Notes under the pieces: model-generated
What the model was told of the DNA's origin: nothing
Seen by the model: the letters and a program-made list of their open reading frames with translations, nothing else
The model's database searches: none
Made by a program: the position numbers and the translations under genes
In this document: positions 8,251-17,824 of the stretch, piece after piece
How positions within the stretch are numbered: the stretch's first letter is position 1
How the letters are laid out: each line of letters begins with the position of its first letter
Assembly: GCF_007744515.1 (NCBI RefSeq)
Contig: NZ_CP036268.1
Span: 940,529-1,004,528 of the forward strand
Direction of reading: 5' to 3'
Origin: Stratiformator vulcanicus
GTDB taxonomy: Bacteria; Planctomycetota; Planctomycetia; Planctomycetales; Planctomycetaceae
DNA length: 64,000 bases

Positions 8251-9720
8251 TCAGGCCGCGACAGGAACAGCGGTTTGGTTTCGTGACGGTTCTTGAGATT
8301 TGGCCGTCGTCCCGACCAAAAGCTGTAGCAATTGGTCAGCACATTCAGTCCACGTGGTGATTTCGTATTCGTCTTGAATTCGCTGTTCCCTGTGGCGCAG
8401 TAGCTCGTTGTCTAGCAAGTAAGCGCGGACAAGTTCGTAGCAACGTTGAGTGTCATGCGGGTCGAAATAGTCGACGAGATCTCCAGCGATTTCCGGGATC
8501 GATGAATTGTCGGTCGCGATGCAGTGTCGTCCGTGACGAAGTGATTCGCCGACCGGGAGGCCCCAACCTTCGTAAATTGATGGGTATACTGTGAAGCGAC
8601 AGTTGTCATATAGCCACAGGAGTTCCGCATCGCTGACCCCGTGGACGAACTTGATTTTGTCAAATGTGAGTGGGTCATTAAATATCTCGTATTCGAGTTC
8701 TCCGGTTAGGAATCCGGGGCTCCCTACGCATACCAGTGAAGGGCATTCTTCTCCCAACTCCGCAGAGAGTTTTCGCCACACTTGATACAAAATTCGATGA
8801 TTTTTTCGTGCTTCAATTGTTCCGACCGTAAGGACGAAGCTGTCGTTTAGCGCGTCGGCGAACTTAGGTTTCGCTGTTACAGTTCGCTGCGAAATGTTAT
8901 CCCCTAAGCGGATCACCGAAGTCCGCGGTGATGGGAGGTGGACTTTCTGTGCGAAGAGCCGTAGGTCTTCAGCCGTCTTCTCCGAAATGGCAATGGCGTG
9001 GTCGCACACATGCAGCATGTCGGCAAGCCATGCCGTGAAGTGGCCGGAAAAACCGGGCCCCCATAGTTGCGGCATAAACGTTGGTATGCAGTCATAAATG
9101 ATTTGGGCGACCTCAAATCCGTGTCGAGCTTTGAGGTCGGCTATGAGCCGAGGTGTTTCGAGTGAGGTCCAAGAGGCACCAGCGGACAAGAATATCTCAC
9201 CTTCACGGATTAATGCTTCTTTTGGCTTCGGCGTCCTCTTGAGGTGGCGATAAAGCCGATGAGCATCGCGTTTGGCCGATCGAAGAAAGTTGCGAACCGG
9301 TGCCGGGCAACGATAGACGACCGGCCGCGCACGATTCAGTATAGAGTGATAGAGGGGTCGTGGAGCAAACGATCGAAGACCGTTACGGAAGTTACCGCCG
9401 AAACGATTAAGCACTCGGATTATTCTGTGTTGTGTACCGCCTTCAACTACGATCGGGCTTGAGTCCGGCTCCTCTGCGACCGCGGGAAACATCCGGTCGA
9501 CCCAGTCCTCAACAACTGCAGAATCAACTTCGACGAGACGATCATCTTCGAGGTCGACTTGGCAGAACTTCAAATTAAAATCCGAAGTGCCCTGATATTC
9601 ACGAATCAAACTCGCCAAAGTTCGTGGAATTCCGGCGTGCGGCGTCGCAATTCCGTATACGAAATTCTCGACATCGAACCAGACTGTGGTCGGCTGCCCA
9701 TTCACTTGTGAAGAGTTCAT
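8251..9720 (-). CDS. Glycosyltransferase, GT4 family
   Basis: A 489-residue glycosyltransferase. Residues 1-190 carry a basic helical stretch (VRNFLRSAKRDAHRLYRHLKR) that may bind the membrane. The GT-B core is clear from VAQIIYDCIPTFMPQLW, DHAIAISEKTAEDL, SFVLTVGTIEARKNHRILYQVW and the E-x7-E motif in YPSIYEGWGLPVGESLRHG. The similarity in layout to WbdA/RfaB-like mannosyltransferases of O-antigen loci fits the nearby gmd, Wzm and Wzt genes, but the sugar transferred is not predictable. ATG at 9720 begins the frame; 55 bp separate it from the Wzt gene upstream. Confidence 0.87.
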   Translation of the reverse strand: MNSSQVNGQPTTVWFDVENFVYGIATPHAGIPRTLASLIREYQGTSDFNLKFCQVDLEDDRLVEVDSAVVEDWVDRMFPAVAEEPDSSPIVVEGGTQHRIIRVLNRFGGNFRNGLRSFAPRPLYHSILNRARPVVYRCPAPVRNFLRSAKRDAHRLYRHLKRTPKPKEALIREGEIFLSAGASWTSLETPRLIADLKARHGFEVAQIIYDCIPTFMPQLWGPGFSGHFTAWLADMLHVCDHAIAISEKTAEDLRLFAQKVHLPSPRTSVIRLGDNISQRTVTAKPKFADALNDSFVLTVGTIEARKNHRILYQVWRKLSAELGEECPSLVCVGSPGFLTGELEYEIFNDPLTFDKIKFVHGVSDAELLWLYDNCRFTVYPSIYEGWGLPVGESLRHGRHCIATDNSSIPEIAGDLVDYFDPHDTQRCYELVRAYLLDNELLRHREQRIQDEYEITTWTECADQLLQLLVGTTAKSQEPSRNQTAVPVAA

Positions 9721-9775
9721 GAAAGTTTACACCGTTTTGAGGATGTCGTGTGAATGCTATCTAAGAGGCAGTTCG

Positions 9776-10543
9776 TCAAGCGGCTTCAGGCATAGGTGCA
9801 GCCGTGAATTTGTTTTCGTCTTGATAGGCTGCGATGACGTCGGCGGCAGGGCCATCGAGGACGACGTTGCCTCGCTCCATCCATACTACTCGTGTACATA
9901 GCCGCTCAATCGCACCCAGATCGTGGGATACAAGCACGATGAGCTGGGCCCGGGATATCATCTCATCCATCCGGGCTGCTGCTTTGGCCTGAAATGAAGC
10001 ATCGCCGGCGGCTAAGCACTCATCGATAAGTAAGATATCTGGGTCCACGGCTGTGCTGATTGCGAAGCCTAGTCTGACCAACATGCCGGCAGAGTAGCAG
10101 CGAATTGGGATGTCGATGAATTCATCGAGTTCGCTGAACTCGATGATCTCATCGATATGATTTCTAATTGATGACGGCGACTGACCCTGCAAATATCCTC
10201 TGTAATAGACATTATCGCGGCCAGTTGCGTTCTGTTCAAAGCCCAAAGAGAAGTCAAAAAGCGCGTTGACGTTTCCATCAATTTCGCAACGACCGGCCGT
10301 CGGCGGATAAACACCAGCCATCATCCGAAGGATGGTACTTTTCCCCGACCCATTATTCCCAATGATTCCAACACGCTCACCCTCGACGATCGACAGCGTT
10401 ACATCCTTAATCGCTTCAATCCGTCGACGTCGTGGTTGTGGGCGTCGCAGCATCCACGAGATGAATGCTTGTTTGAATGAAAATGACTTGTCGTCGTAGA
10501 CGTCGAACGTCAGTTTCGCATTCGAGAGATTGATTTGTCGCAT
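9776..10543 (-). CDS. wzt: Polysaccharide ABC exporter ATPase (Wzt/KpsT type)
   Basis: A 255-residue nucleotide-binding subunit. Walker A is GNNGSGKST (residues 62-70), the signature is the exporter-type YSAGM (150-154) rather than LSGGQ, Walker B is ILLIDECLAAGD (about 170-181) and the switch histidine is in LVSHDLG (207). These are typical of polysaccharide and teichoic-acid exporters. It lacks the roughly 180-residue C-terminal carbohydrate-binding domain of long Wzt proteins, so it resembles KpsT/TagH-like ATPases and probably exports without terminal-sugar recognition. It pairs with the permease encoded 48 bp upstream. Confidence 0.92.
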   Translation of the reverse strand: MRQINLSNAKLTFDVYDDKSFSFKQAFISWMLRRPQPRRRRIEAIKDVTLSIVEGERVGIIGNNGSGKSTILRMMAGVYPPTAGRCEIDGNVNALFDFSLGFEQNATGRDNVYYRGYLQGQSPSSIRNHIDEIIEFSELDEFIDIPIRCYSAGMLVRLGFAISTAVDPDILLIDECLAAGDASFQAKAAARMDEMISRAQLIVLVSHDLGAIERLCTRVVWMERGNVVLDGPAADVIAAYQDENKFTAAPMPEAA

Positions 10544-10591
10544 CGCCTGCTCGCTAAGCTGTATCGGGTACGTTGAGCCAGTTCCGCATCA

Positions 10592-11374
10592 TCAAACACG
10601 AAAGACGACTCTGTGCTCGTACTTGACGGTAAGATAGATAGCTAGACTTCCGAGTAATACCACGGTCGCAAGGATTGAAAAGTAAACGCCGGTTGGCGCA
10701 CTCGGATAACAAAGCAGTGGTGCCCGCAAACCTTCGACGATCGCGCCGAACGGATTGTACTTGACAATCCAGCCGATCCCTCGCCCTTCAAGCAGAGACA
10801 GCGGATACAGGATCGGTGATAGGTAGAAAGCGACTTGGAGGAGGATGTCGACCAAGTGCGCGGTGTCCCGAAAATAGGCATGGGCATAGCTTAAGCAAAT
10901 CGCGATGAGCCAGCCGATGACAACAAGAAGTACGGCGATAGGCAGAATCCAAAGCAGGCCGATAAGCTTTGAAGGTCCGTTGAAAGCGGCGTTGGCAATG
11001 ACGCTAACAGTCAGTGTAATCAGAAGATGGACCGCCGCGGCCCCGACAACTCGCAATGGATAAAGCGTTCCGGGGGATCGCCGTTGTTTGATAAAGGCGA
11101 CGTTGCTGAGAAATGCAGTACACCCGCCGATGGCGCAGGTGGTTATGAAGGCCCACATGCTCAGCCCCGCCAGCAGGCGTGGTCCAAAATCGCTTGTGTT
11201 CATTCCGAACAGTGTTTGAAACACGCAGCATAGTACGACTGCCATGGCTAAGGGCTGTGCCACTGACCAGCCCAGGCCGATGATTGAGCCGCGATACCTG
11301 GAATTTAAGTCCAGTGCTATGAGCGCTCCTAAGAAATGTCGTAGCGCCCACAGCTCTTGAAAATGTTGCAACAT
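10592..11374 (-). CDS. wzm: Polysaccharide ABC exporter permease (Wzm, ABC2 type)
   Basis: A 260-residue inner-membrane protein of the ABC2_membrane family with about six helices. The N-terminal cytoplasmic stretch LWALRHFLGALIALDLNSRYRGSIIGLGWSVAQPL carries the conserved R-[YF]-[RK]-x-[ST]-x-L-G-x-x-W pattern of Wzm/TagG proteins. YLSPILYPLSLL and KYNPFGAIVEGLR are the usual late motifs. It should form the channel for a lipid-linked glycan assembled in the cytoplasm, driven by the ATPase encoded immediately downstream. It follows the terminator after the GDP-mannose dehydratase gene, so it may start its own transcript. Confidence 0.92.
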   Translation of the reverse strand: MLQHFQELWALRHFLGALIALDLNSRYRGSIIGLGWSVAQPLAMAVVLCCVFQTLFGMNTSDFGPRLLAGLSMWAFITTCAIGGCTAFLSNVAFIKQRRSPGTLYPLRVVGAAAVHLLITLTVSVIANAAFNGPSKLIGLLWILPIAVLLVVIGWLIAICLSYAHAYFRDTAHLVDILLQVAFYLSPILYPLSLLEGRGIGWIVKYNPFGAIVEGLRAPLLCYPSAPTGVYFSILATVVLLGSLAIYLTVKYEHRVVFRV

Positions 11375-11422
11375 CAGTCGGACCTGTGACGATCAGGAAA
11401 GCGGAACTTTAGTGGCAGGCGT

Positions 11423-11455
11423 AAAAAGCAAACTTGCCCGGCAGATGTGCCGGGC
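11423..11455 (-). terminator. Rho-independent terminator after gmd
   Basis: A perfect 8-bp stem, GCCCGGCA with TGCCGGGC and a 4-base loop, occupies 11436-11455. Read leftward it is followed by AAGTTTGCTTTTT, a T-rich run. It lies 33 bp past the gmd stop and separates gmd from the Wzm/Wzt/glycosyltransferase genes. Confidence 0.75.
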
Positions 11456-11488
11456 GAGTTCGCTATTGCGATTTCATCGTCCGAGCGA

Positions 11489-12541
11489 TTAGGCGGCTTT
11501 CAGTTTCACCGAGGTCACACGTTTCGATTCGGCGAGTTCTCGCTCGGCTTTCTCAACGTCGGTGTCAGTCATCATTTCGACGAGCTGCTGGAAGGAAACT
11601 TCCAGTTCCCAGCCGAGTTGCGTTTTTGCTTTGGTCGGGTCACCGAGTAGCAACTCGACTTCGGCGGGACGATAGAAACGCGGATCGATTTCGACGTAGT
11701 CGTTGTAATCAAGCCCGACGCGTCCGAAGGCGATTTCAAGGAATTCGCGAACGGAGTGCATTTCGCCGGTGGCGATCACGTAGTCGTCCGGAGTGTCCTT
11801 CTGGAGCATCATCCACATCGCCTTGACGTAATCGCCGGCGAAGCCCCAGTCACGCATCGCATCGATGTTGCCCATGAAGAGCTTGTCTTGAAGCCCGACC
11901 TTAATTCGGCCGACGGCTCGCGTGATTTTGCGGGTCACGAACGTTTCGCCGCGGCGAGGCGATTCGTGATTAAACAGAATCCCGCTCGAAGCGTGCATGT
12001 TGTACGACTCACGGTAATTGATTGTGAGCCAGTGCGAGAAGAGCTTCGCACAGCCATAAGGGCTTCGCGGATAGAACGGAGTCGTTTCCTTCTGCGGCGT
12101 CTCGACGACTTTGCCGTATAGTTCGCTCGTCGATGCCTGGTAGTATCGAATCTCGCGGCCTGACTTTTCTTGGCAGTCGCGAACGGCTTCGAGCAAACGG
12201 GCGGTTCCCAATCCGCTGACGTCGCAGGTTTCGAGCGGCATGTCGAAGCTGACTCGGACGTGCGACTGAGCGCCGAGATTGTAAACTTCGTCGGGATTAA
12301 TTTCGCTGATGATTCGACGCAGGCACAGGCCGTCGGTCAGATCGCCGTAGTGCAGGCAAACCTGATCGGTGTCTTCTGATTCTTCTTTACACAGGTGTGA
12401 GATGCGCTCCATGCCGAAGGTGCTCGACCGACGAATCAGGCCATGAACTTTATAGCCTTTCTCCAACAGCAACTCGGCAAGGTAACTTCCGTCCTGACCG
12501 GTGATTCCGGTGACGAAGGCGGTCTTCTGTGTTTCGGACAT
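11489..12541 (-). CDS. gmd: GDP-mannose 4,6-dehydratase
   Basis: A 350-residue extended short-chain dehydrogenase. The NAD(P)-binding motif is [16 protein letters not shown] (residues 11-26), the substrate loop is [12 protein letters not shown], and the catalytic Tyr/Lys pair lies in [15 protein letters not shown] (Y162, K166). [18 protein letters not shown] is diagnostic for Gmd. The enzyme converts GDP-D-mannose to GDP-4-keto-6-deoxymannose, the precursor of GDP-fucose, GDP-rhamnose or GDP-perosamine. No fucose synthase or rhamnose reductase is encoded nearby, so the final sugar is open. It lies downstream of a WbuB-like glycosyltransferase gene and ends in a strong terminator. Confidence 0.95.
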   Translation of the reverse strand: MSETQKTAFVTGITGQDGSYLAELLLEKGYKVHGLIRRSSTFGMERISHLCKEESEDTDQVCLHYGDLTDGLCLRRIISEINPDEVYNLGAQSHVRVSFDMPLETCDVSGLGTARLLEAVRDCQEKSGREIRYYQASTSELYGKVVETPQKETTPFYPRSPYGCAKLFSHWLTINYRESYNMHASSGILFNHESPRRGETFVTRKITRAVGRIKVGLQDKLFMGNIDAMRDWGFAGDYVKAMWMMLQKDTPDDYVIATGEMHSVREFLEIAFGRVGLDYNDYVEIDPRFYRPAEVELLLGDPTKAKTQLGWELEVSFQQLVEMMTDTDVEKAERELAESKRVTSVKLKAA

Positions 12542-12683
12542 CGTGATTTCTCAAATCCTGTAAATGTGGAGAGACAAAGAAAACGCAGTTCGATTGGATG
12601 CCTGCTGTCGGATAGCCCGTCGGGCGGCCTCCACTTTCCGCGGCGGGTTTGTAGGTTGAACCTTTTGCAAAGGTCAAGCCGTT

Positions 12684-14045
12684 TTAGTCGGATAATCGAC
12701 GGTTCGATTTTGTTGCCGAAGCTGAAATCGTCCATCTTCCAGAGAACTGGACAAATTTAGGTCGTGGCGGGGCTTCATGAACGGTTTCATCCCGACTGAT
12801 CAGGGCGCGGAGGCGGCGACGGATTCGCTCGGTGGACGGCGGACGGTCGAATCTTGCCTCGAACAGCCGACGCGAACGCTGGCCCATCGCGATATTTGTC
12901 TCGCGCAGGTCTGCGGCTTGTTCGATCCGCCGTGCCAGACAGGCCGCGTCATCGGGTGGGGCCACGAAGCCGAGTCCGGCCGAACGCACAATTTCGACCA
13001 ACTCTGTTCCCGCACGACCGGTCACCAGCACCGGGCGGGCCGACGCCATCGCGGCGTACAGTTTTGACGGCATGAGAAACCGATCGACCCCGATGGCCAG
13101 CGGGACGAAATGGAGATCTCCTGTCGACAAGTGTTCCGACAGCGAGAATTCGGCTGAGGGGTGCATCAGACGGATGTTCGACGACGATCCGCGCAACCTC
13201 TGCTCCAAAGCGGGCCGACCCGCACCGTCGCCCGATATCACAATTTCGATATCAGGCCGGTGCCGCAGCAGATCAGCGGCATCCACGAGTTGATCGAGCG
13301 GCTGAGTCAGGCCGATGTTCCCGGAATAAAGTATCCGGAATGGTCGAAGATTCTCGGACCCATTCGCTTCGGAAGCGGCTTGACTATCAAGCGGCTCGAT
13401 GAATCGACCGTCCGACCAATTCGGTACATATTCCAGCCTGTCAGTTTGAATTCCCTGGCTGGCAAGTTCGTCGCGCATATCTCGACTAACCGCCCAAACA
13501 CGGTCCGCTCGGCGGTAACTTATTCGGAAGGCACGCGAGATGCAGCGTGTGAGGAAGGAGTCCTTAAGTTTGCCGATCGCGACGCCCACGTCCGGGTGGA
13601 GGTCCTGAATGTGAATGACCAACTTCGCGCCGAAGCGGAATTTGAGCAGTGCCCCGGTCAGGCAGAGCATCGGTGGATCGGTCATCACGAGAACAATGTC
13701 AGGTCGGCCAAGACAAAGGCCCCGCAGGGTTACCGCCATCAGAAACGAGGTGAGATCGGCAATGCGGCCGAGCATTGATCCCTTCCCCAGCGTCGTGCCG
13801 GCAGCGCGGATCACACGCGGTTGCTGAGGCGAAGCGGTGGCCGCTTCATCGACGGTGTTCCGCGCAGCCTTTGCATCGCTTTTGTCCCGCTTTTCGAGCG
13901 GGCCGGCAAGAACGGTCACATCAAATTCGGAGGTCAAATCTTCGGCGAGATCACGCACGATCCGCCCGGTCGCCCCCGGGCCCGGAGGGTAACTGCGATT
14001 GATGATGAGAATTCGCGGCTTGCCGTGATCGGGCACAATAGTCAT
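12684..14045 (-). CDS. WbuB-like glycosyltransferase (GT4)
   Basis: A 453-residue GT-B protein. It has the N-terminal ILIINRSYPPGPGATGRIVRDLAEDL of WbuB/L-fucosamine transferase-like enzymes, KLVIHIQDLHPDVGVAIGKL in the acceptor half, and YVPNWSDGRFI, ILYSGNIGLTQPLDQLVDAA and MPSKLYAAMASARPVLVTG in the donor half. ATG at 14045 is used because the longer frame begins only with TTG. It probably adds an N-acetylated deoxyhexosamine or related sugar to undecaprenyl-linked intermediates; this is family-based. It is the first gene of the leftward glycan locus and is divergent from the GT39-like gene. Confidence 0.87.
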   Translation of the reverse strand: MTIVPDHGKPRILIINRSYPPGPGATGRIVRDLAEDLTSEFDVTVLAGPLEKRDKSDAKAARNTVDEAATASPQQPRVIRAAGTTLGKGSMLGRIADLTSFLMAVTLRGLCLGRPDIVLVMTDPPMLCLTGALLKFRFGAKLVIHIQDLHPDVGVAIGKLKDSFLTRCISRAFRISYRRADRVWAVSRDMRDELASQGIQTDRLEYVPNWSDGRFIEPLDSQAASEANGSENLRPFRILYSGNIGLTQPLDQLVDAADLLRHRPDIEIVISGDGAGRPALEQRLRGSSSNIRLMHPSAEFSLSEHLSTGDLHFVPLAIGVDRFLMPSKLYAAMASARPVLVTGRAGTELVEIVRSAGLGFVAPPDDAACLARRIEQAADLRETNIAMGQRSRRLFEARFDRPPSTERIRRRLRALISRDETVHEAPPRPKFVQFSGRWTISASATKSNRRLSD

Positions 14046-14374
14046 CCGTGAATGTCGTCCGACCAAGCGGACCGTTTGTTCCTGGCGAATCTGAAGTTCG
14101 GCTTGGCGAAGCTAGTTCCGGGCCCGTAGACACGTCAATGTCGATGAATCGCGTCACAAATCAGGAGAAGACCGGACGGATCGGCCCCGAAAACAGTCCG
14201 CGGAGCTCATTGCGTCCTCGGCGTAAGCGATTCTGTTGTGAACGTCTTGTGGCTGGCCAATGAATTTCCTACAAGCCGCGTCGGCCTGACCTTTTGGTCC
14301 GACAGACCTCGCTTTTTGCGTTGGGCCGATTTCTCATCCGCTCGAACGTCGATGACTGTAGGCCGGGACTGACA
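14046..14374. other. Intergenic region between divergent glycan genes
   Basis: This 329-bp space lies between the WbuB-like gene (leftward) and the membrane glycosyltransferase gene (rightward), so it should hold both promoters. The rightward frame is open back to a TTG at 14294, but that part encodes no recognisable sequence. I see no clear promoter boxes, operator dyad or RNA structure. Confidence 0.45.
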
Positions 14375-16201
14375 ATGTCGTGGATGTGTCATGCGGCGTC
14401 CGTTCTTCAGACAACGCCTGCGGCGGACTATGATGATCCGTTGACCACACAGCGCGATGATTCGCTGAGCCGACTGACCTGGCAATTGCTCATCGGTCTG
14501 ACGGTCCTCGCGGTCATCTTGAGGCTTGCATCCCTTTACGACGATGCGCCGCCGGTGCGAGACGCGTTTTACTATTCGGCAGTCGCCCAGTCGTTAGTCG
14601 ACGGGAACCTGTTCGATGCGTTCGAATATCTGAATCTTAACTTGTTCACGGCGATCCTTGGCGCGGCACAGGCGTGCGGTATCGACCCCTTGGCCGCCGG
14701 GACAGCGATCGGAATTGTGTCCGCCGGATTGACGGTCCCGCTGCTGTTCGGCTGGGTTCGTCGCATGTACGACGATCAGGTTGCGTTAGCCGCCTGCCTG
14801 CTATTCGCTCTGCATCCGCGGCTGGTGCGTCTCTCCGTCGAACCGCTCAGAGAATCTTTGTTTTACCTGATGTTCGTAGCCGCACTTTATTGCTTCTGGC
14901 GTGCTGCGGCTGAACAAAAATGGCGATACTTCCTGCTCGCGGGAGTAGCCATGACCTTGGCGATTCACACCCGAAGCGAGGGGTGGTTGCTGCTTGTGCC
15001 TGCGATCGGATGGCCGCTCGGGCGCTGGTGGGTGGACCGCGGATCGTGGCGTGTCTCCCTTGGCGGATTAACAACGGCCTTCCTCGTACTCCCGGCCTGT
15101 TTGTTGCTCGTCAACTGCACTTTGCTGGCCGGTCACCCACGATGTGAGTGGGGTCGACTGGCGCCTCTGCAGCTTGTGTTCGGCTGGCAACGAACGGTCG
15201 ATGCACCTCCGACCGAGACCGCACTTGCAGCAACGCCATCAAGCTCTAAGACAAATCGTTCTGAACCGAATCTGGAAACGCGTGACGATTTGGAGGGGCG
15301 ATCGGCGCTCGCCAATGTGCCGACCGCGCCAACAGCAATTCACGTTTCCGCGGTTTCAGGCACGTCGACCGAACGGGCCGAACAAGCATTGAAGGCCAGA
15401 GCGAAGCACGACATTGCCTCCGATCGGCGGCCCTTGCAAGTGCTATTCATCAATGATCTGAGCGCAGCGCTCAACCCGTTGATCGCTTTGCTGATGCTCG
15501 CCGCACTGATCCGTTGGCGTCACCTCGTGATCCGACGGGACAAACTCGTATTGGCGGCGATGGCGTTGGCAATCGCCGCTGCCGTCGTTTTGCGTCAGGA
15601 ACGCTTCGGCCAAATTAACGGGCGCTATTTCTTCGCCGTCTTTTTCATCGGAGCCGGATGTGCCGGGCAGGGATTGCTACTCGTCGCGACGGCGATTTTT
15701 CGCCGACTGAAGATCGGCGAACAGGCCAAGGTCGCCATCGCCGGCGGACTGATCGGCTGCTGCGGCGTCGCGGGGCTTGCGTGGATCACCATGCGGGACG
15801 ACCCGCACGGTTTCGCAGAGCAGCGGCTCGGGCATCTGATTGCCGCATCACTTCCGGATGATTCATCACTCGCCGCAACGCATACGGCTGCGCGTGTCGC
15901 AATGTATGCCCAGCCGGGGCGATCACTGACGCTGCCTCATTCAATCTCTTTTGCCAAACGTGTTGACGAAAGTGGCATCGACACCGTTTTGGTCGAAACC
16001 TATTTTTCCGCCCGTGGAAAAACCAATTTGCTTCTCGCCGAATTATTGCAACGAGGGTATCGGGTCGTCGGCCTGCCGCGGTCCGAGGTGAGTGCGAAGT
16101 ACCTGATGCTAAGCCGCGATGCGGCGTTTGAGGCCACGGACGCATCGCGCGTGGCGGCACGACTCGACGAGCCGACTTCGCCCGACACAACTCGGCGATA
16201 A
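14375..16201 (+). CDS. Polytopic membrane glycosyltransferase (GT39/ArnT-like)
   Basis: A 608-residue membrane protein with about ten helices. The first periplasmic loop carries the acidic catalytic signature region SLYDDAPPVRDAFYYSAVAQSLVDGN, equivalent to the D-x-D/E loop of PMT_2/ArnT-type enzymes, and a later HTRSEGWLLLVP matches the family. A soluble Ser/Thr/Ala-rich insert (about residues 285-365) interrupts the helices, and a C-terminal periplasmic domain follows. Such enzymes move sugars from polyprenyl-phosphate donors onto proteins or lipids at the outer face of the inner membrane. ATG at 14375 is preferred over a TTG at 14294. It is followed 44 bp later by the WecA-like gene. Confidence 0.75.
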   Translation: MSWMCHAASVLQTTPAADYDDPLTTQRDDSLSRLTWQLLIGLTVLAVILRLASLYDDAPPVRDAFYYSAVAQSLVDGNLFDAFEYLNLNLFTAILGAAQACGIDPLAAGTAIGIVSAGLTVPLLFGWVRRMYDDQVALAACLLFALHPRLVRLSVEPLRESLFYLMFVAALYCFWRAAAEQKWRYFLLAGVAMTLAIHTRSEGWLLLVPAIGWPLGRWWVDRGSWRVSLGGLTTAFLVLPACLLLVNCTLLAGHPRCEWGRLAPLQLVFGWQRTVDAPPTETALAATPSSSKTNRSEPNLETRDDLEGRSALANVPTAPTAIHVSAVSGTSTERAEQALKARAKHDIASDRRPLQVLFINDLSAALNPLIALLMLAALIRWRHLVIRRDKLVLAAMALAIAAAVVLRQERFGQINGRYFFAVFFIGAGCAGQGLLLVATAIFRRLKIGEQAKVAIAGGLIGCCGVAGLAWITMRDDPHGFAEQRLGHLIAASLPDDSSLAATHTAARVAMYAQPGRSLTLPHSISFAKRVDESGIDTVLVETYFSARGKTNLLLAELLQRGYRVVGLPRSEVSAKYLMLSRDAAFEATDASRVAARLDEPTSPDTTRR

Positions 16202-16245
16202 ATCCCTTTCAACTGCCCCGTTTGACGGATTGCACAATCAGCACC

Positions 16246-17790
16246 ATGTGGCAGGCGAGCCTTCCTGAACTTGTTTCTTCGACAGCCGTGATCGCCGGTG
16301 CGCTCGCAGTTCTCGGATCGGTCGTCGCAACCGCTGCCGCCATTTGGGTGGCAAAAAACATCGATTTACACGACCGGCCCGACGGCGGGCGCAAAGCGCA
16401 CGCTTGTCCGATTCCGGTCCTCGGCGGCGTCGGCGTGCTCACCGCATTTGTAAGCACTTCGGCCATTATTTTGTGGATGACCGGTTGGGCTGACTCGCCC
16501 TATCTGACGCAGCAGTCGATATCGTTGTTCTGTTCCGCTTTGCTGTTTGCAGCAATCGGCCTGTGGGATGACATTTTCCCCGTCCGTCCGTGGACAAAGT
16601 TCGTTGGGCAGATCGTTGCCTCCGTTCCCTTTGCCGTGTTCGGTCAGCCGATCGATTGGTTTGAGTTCCTCGGCTTTCACATCACGCTGGGCGGGACCGG
16701 CACGGTCTTCACCATCTTCTGGCTGACGGCCTGTGCCAACGCCGTCAACTTAATCGACGGACTCGACGGTCTGGCCGGTACCCTCGGACTGATCGCAACG
16801 GCAACCATCGCGGTCGTCGCCCATCGGTTGGGAATGGAAACGACCTCTGTCCTCGCGCTAATGACGGCCGGCAGCATCGTCGGATTTCTCTGCTACAACC
16901 TGCCGCCCGCCAAGATATTTCTTGGCGACTCCGGCAGCCTGCTGATTGGTTATCTTATCGGGGCACTCTCGATTCAATCATCGATGAAGACCGCGACCGG
17001 CTTCGCTTTGGCGATGCCGCTGATATTAATTAGCGTTCCGGCGTTCGACGTGATGATGGCGATCTTGCGGCGGACGTTGTCGGGCAAAGGGATCGGCGAA
17101 GGAGATCGCCTGCACTTGCATCATCGACTTCAGGACCGCGGGCTGAGCCGCTTTCAGACGTTGCTCGTCGTATCGGCCCTGTCGTCCATGACCGCAGCCA
17201 TCACTGTGGCGACGATCGTATTTAAGAATGACCTTCTCGGAATGGGCCTTTGCGCGGCGCTGCTGATCTCACTCATCGTCGGCCGGGTGTTCGGCCATCA
17301 CGAAACACTGTTGGCATTTCGCAAAGCGCAAACCGTCGCGGGCGTGATTGCCGAAGCATCCGGCGTGATCAGCCGACGTCGACTGACGCTGCCGCGACCG
17401 AACGTGACCGGTTGGAATGTTGCCGTTGATCTGCTCCGGGAGGTCGGCGGCGACGAATTGACGCTCTCCGAGAATGATGAGCTCGGTGCCCGCACGATCC
17501 GACAGTGGCGACAGGATGAGCCGGTTCTCAACGGGATCGGTCAACGATGGCACGTCGGAATCGAACGCCGCATCACGCCCGATGAAACCGTGACCCTGTC
17601 GGCAACCGGTCATTTCATCACCGAGGTAGCGCAGGATGAGGCCAGCCGCGCCGCCGTCATTTTACAGGCTTGTGTCGAGGCGTGGACTCAAGAATTGTCG
17701 GCTGATTCCGGCAACGAGCACGATCGCCCGATGATTCTGCCGATCGCGTCGCCCGCTTGCGCCGATCTGCCGATCAGCAAGTCAGCCTGA
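16246..17790 (+). CDS. WecA/TagO-like polyprenyl-phosphate glycosyl phosphotransferase
   Basis: A 514-residue protein. Residues 20-340 form the MraY/WecA membrane domain with RKAHACPIPVLGG, the metal-binding LWDDIFPVRPW, NAVNLIDGLDGLAG, IFLGDSGSLLIGYL and the HLHHRL loop. It should attach a UDP-sugar phosphate to undecaprenyl phosphate, the first step of the glycan made by the neighbouring locus. Residues 345-514 are an extra soluble domain absent from ordinary WecA (about 360 residues), with no motif I recognise. ATG at 16246 is used; the upstream TTG at 16222 is weaker. It is convergent with the TolC-like gene. Confidence 0.9.
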   Translation: MWQASLPELVSSTAVIAGALAVLGSVVATAAAIWVAKNIDLHDRPDGGRKAHACPIPVLGGVGVLTAFVSTSAIILWMTGWADSPYLTQQSISLFCSALLFAAIGLWDDIFPVRPWTKFVGQIVASVPFAVFGQPIDWFEFLGFHITLGGTGTVFTIFWLTACANAVNLIDGLDGLAGTLGLIATATIAVVAHRLGMETTSVLALMTAGSIVGFLCYNLPPAKIFLGDSGSLLIGYLIGALSIQSSMKTATGFALAMPLILISVPAFDVMMAILRRTLSGKGIGEGDRLHLHHRLQDRGLSRFQTLLVVSALSSMTAAITVATIVFKNDLLGMGLCAALLISLIVGRVFGHHETLLAFRKAQTVAGVIAEASGVISRRRLTLPRPNVTGWNVAVDLLREVGGDELTLSENDELGARTIRQWRQDEPVLNGIGQRWHVGIERRITPDETVTLSATGHFITEVAQDEASRAAVILQACVEAWTQELSADSGNEHDRPMILPIASPACADLPISKSA

Positions 17791-17824
17791 GTCAGCGCTG
17801 GATGACTCTCCATCGCGGATGGCT

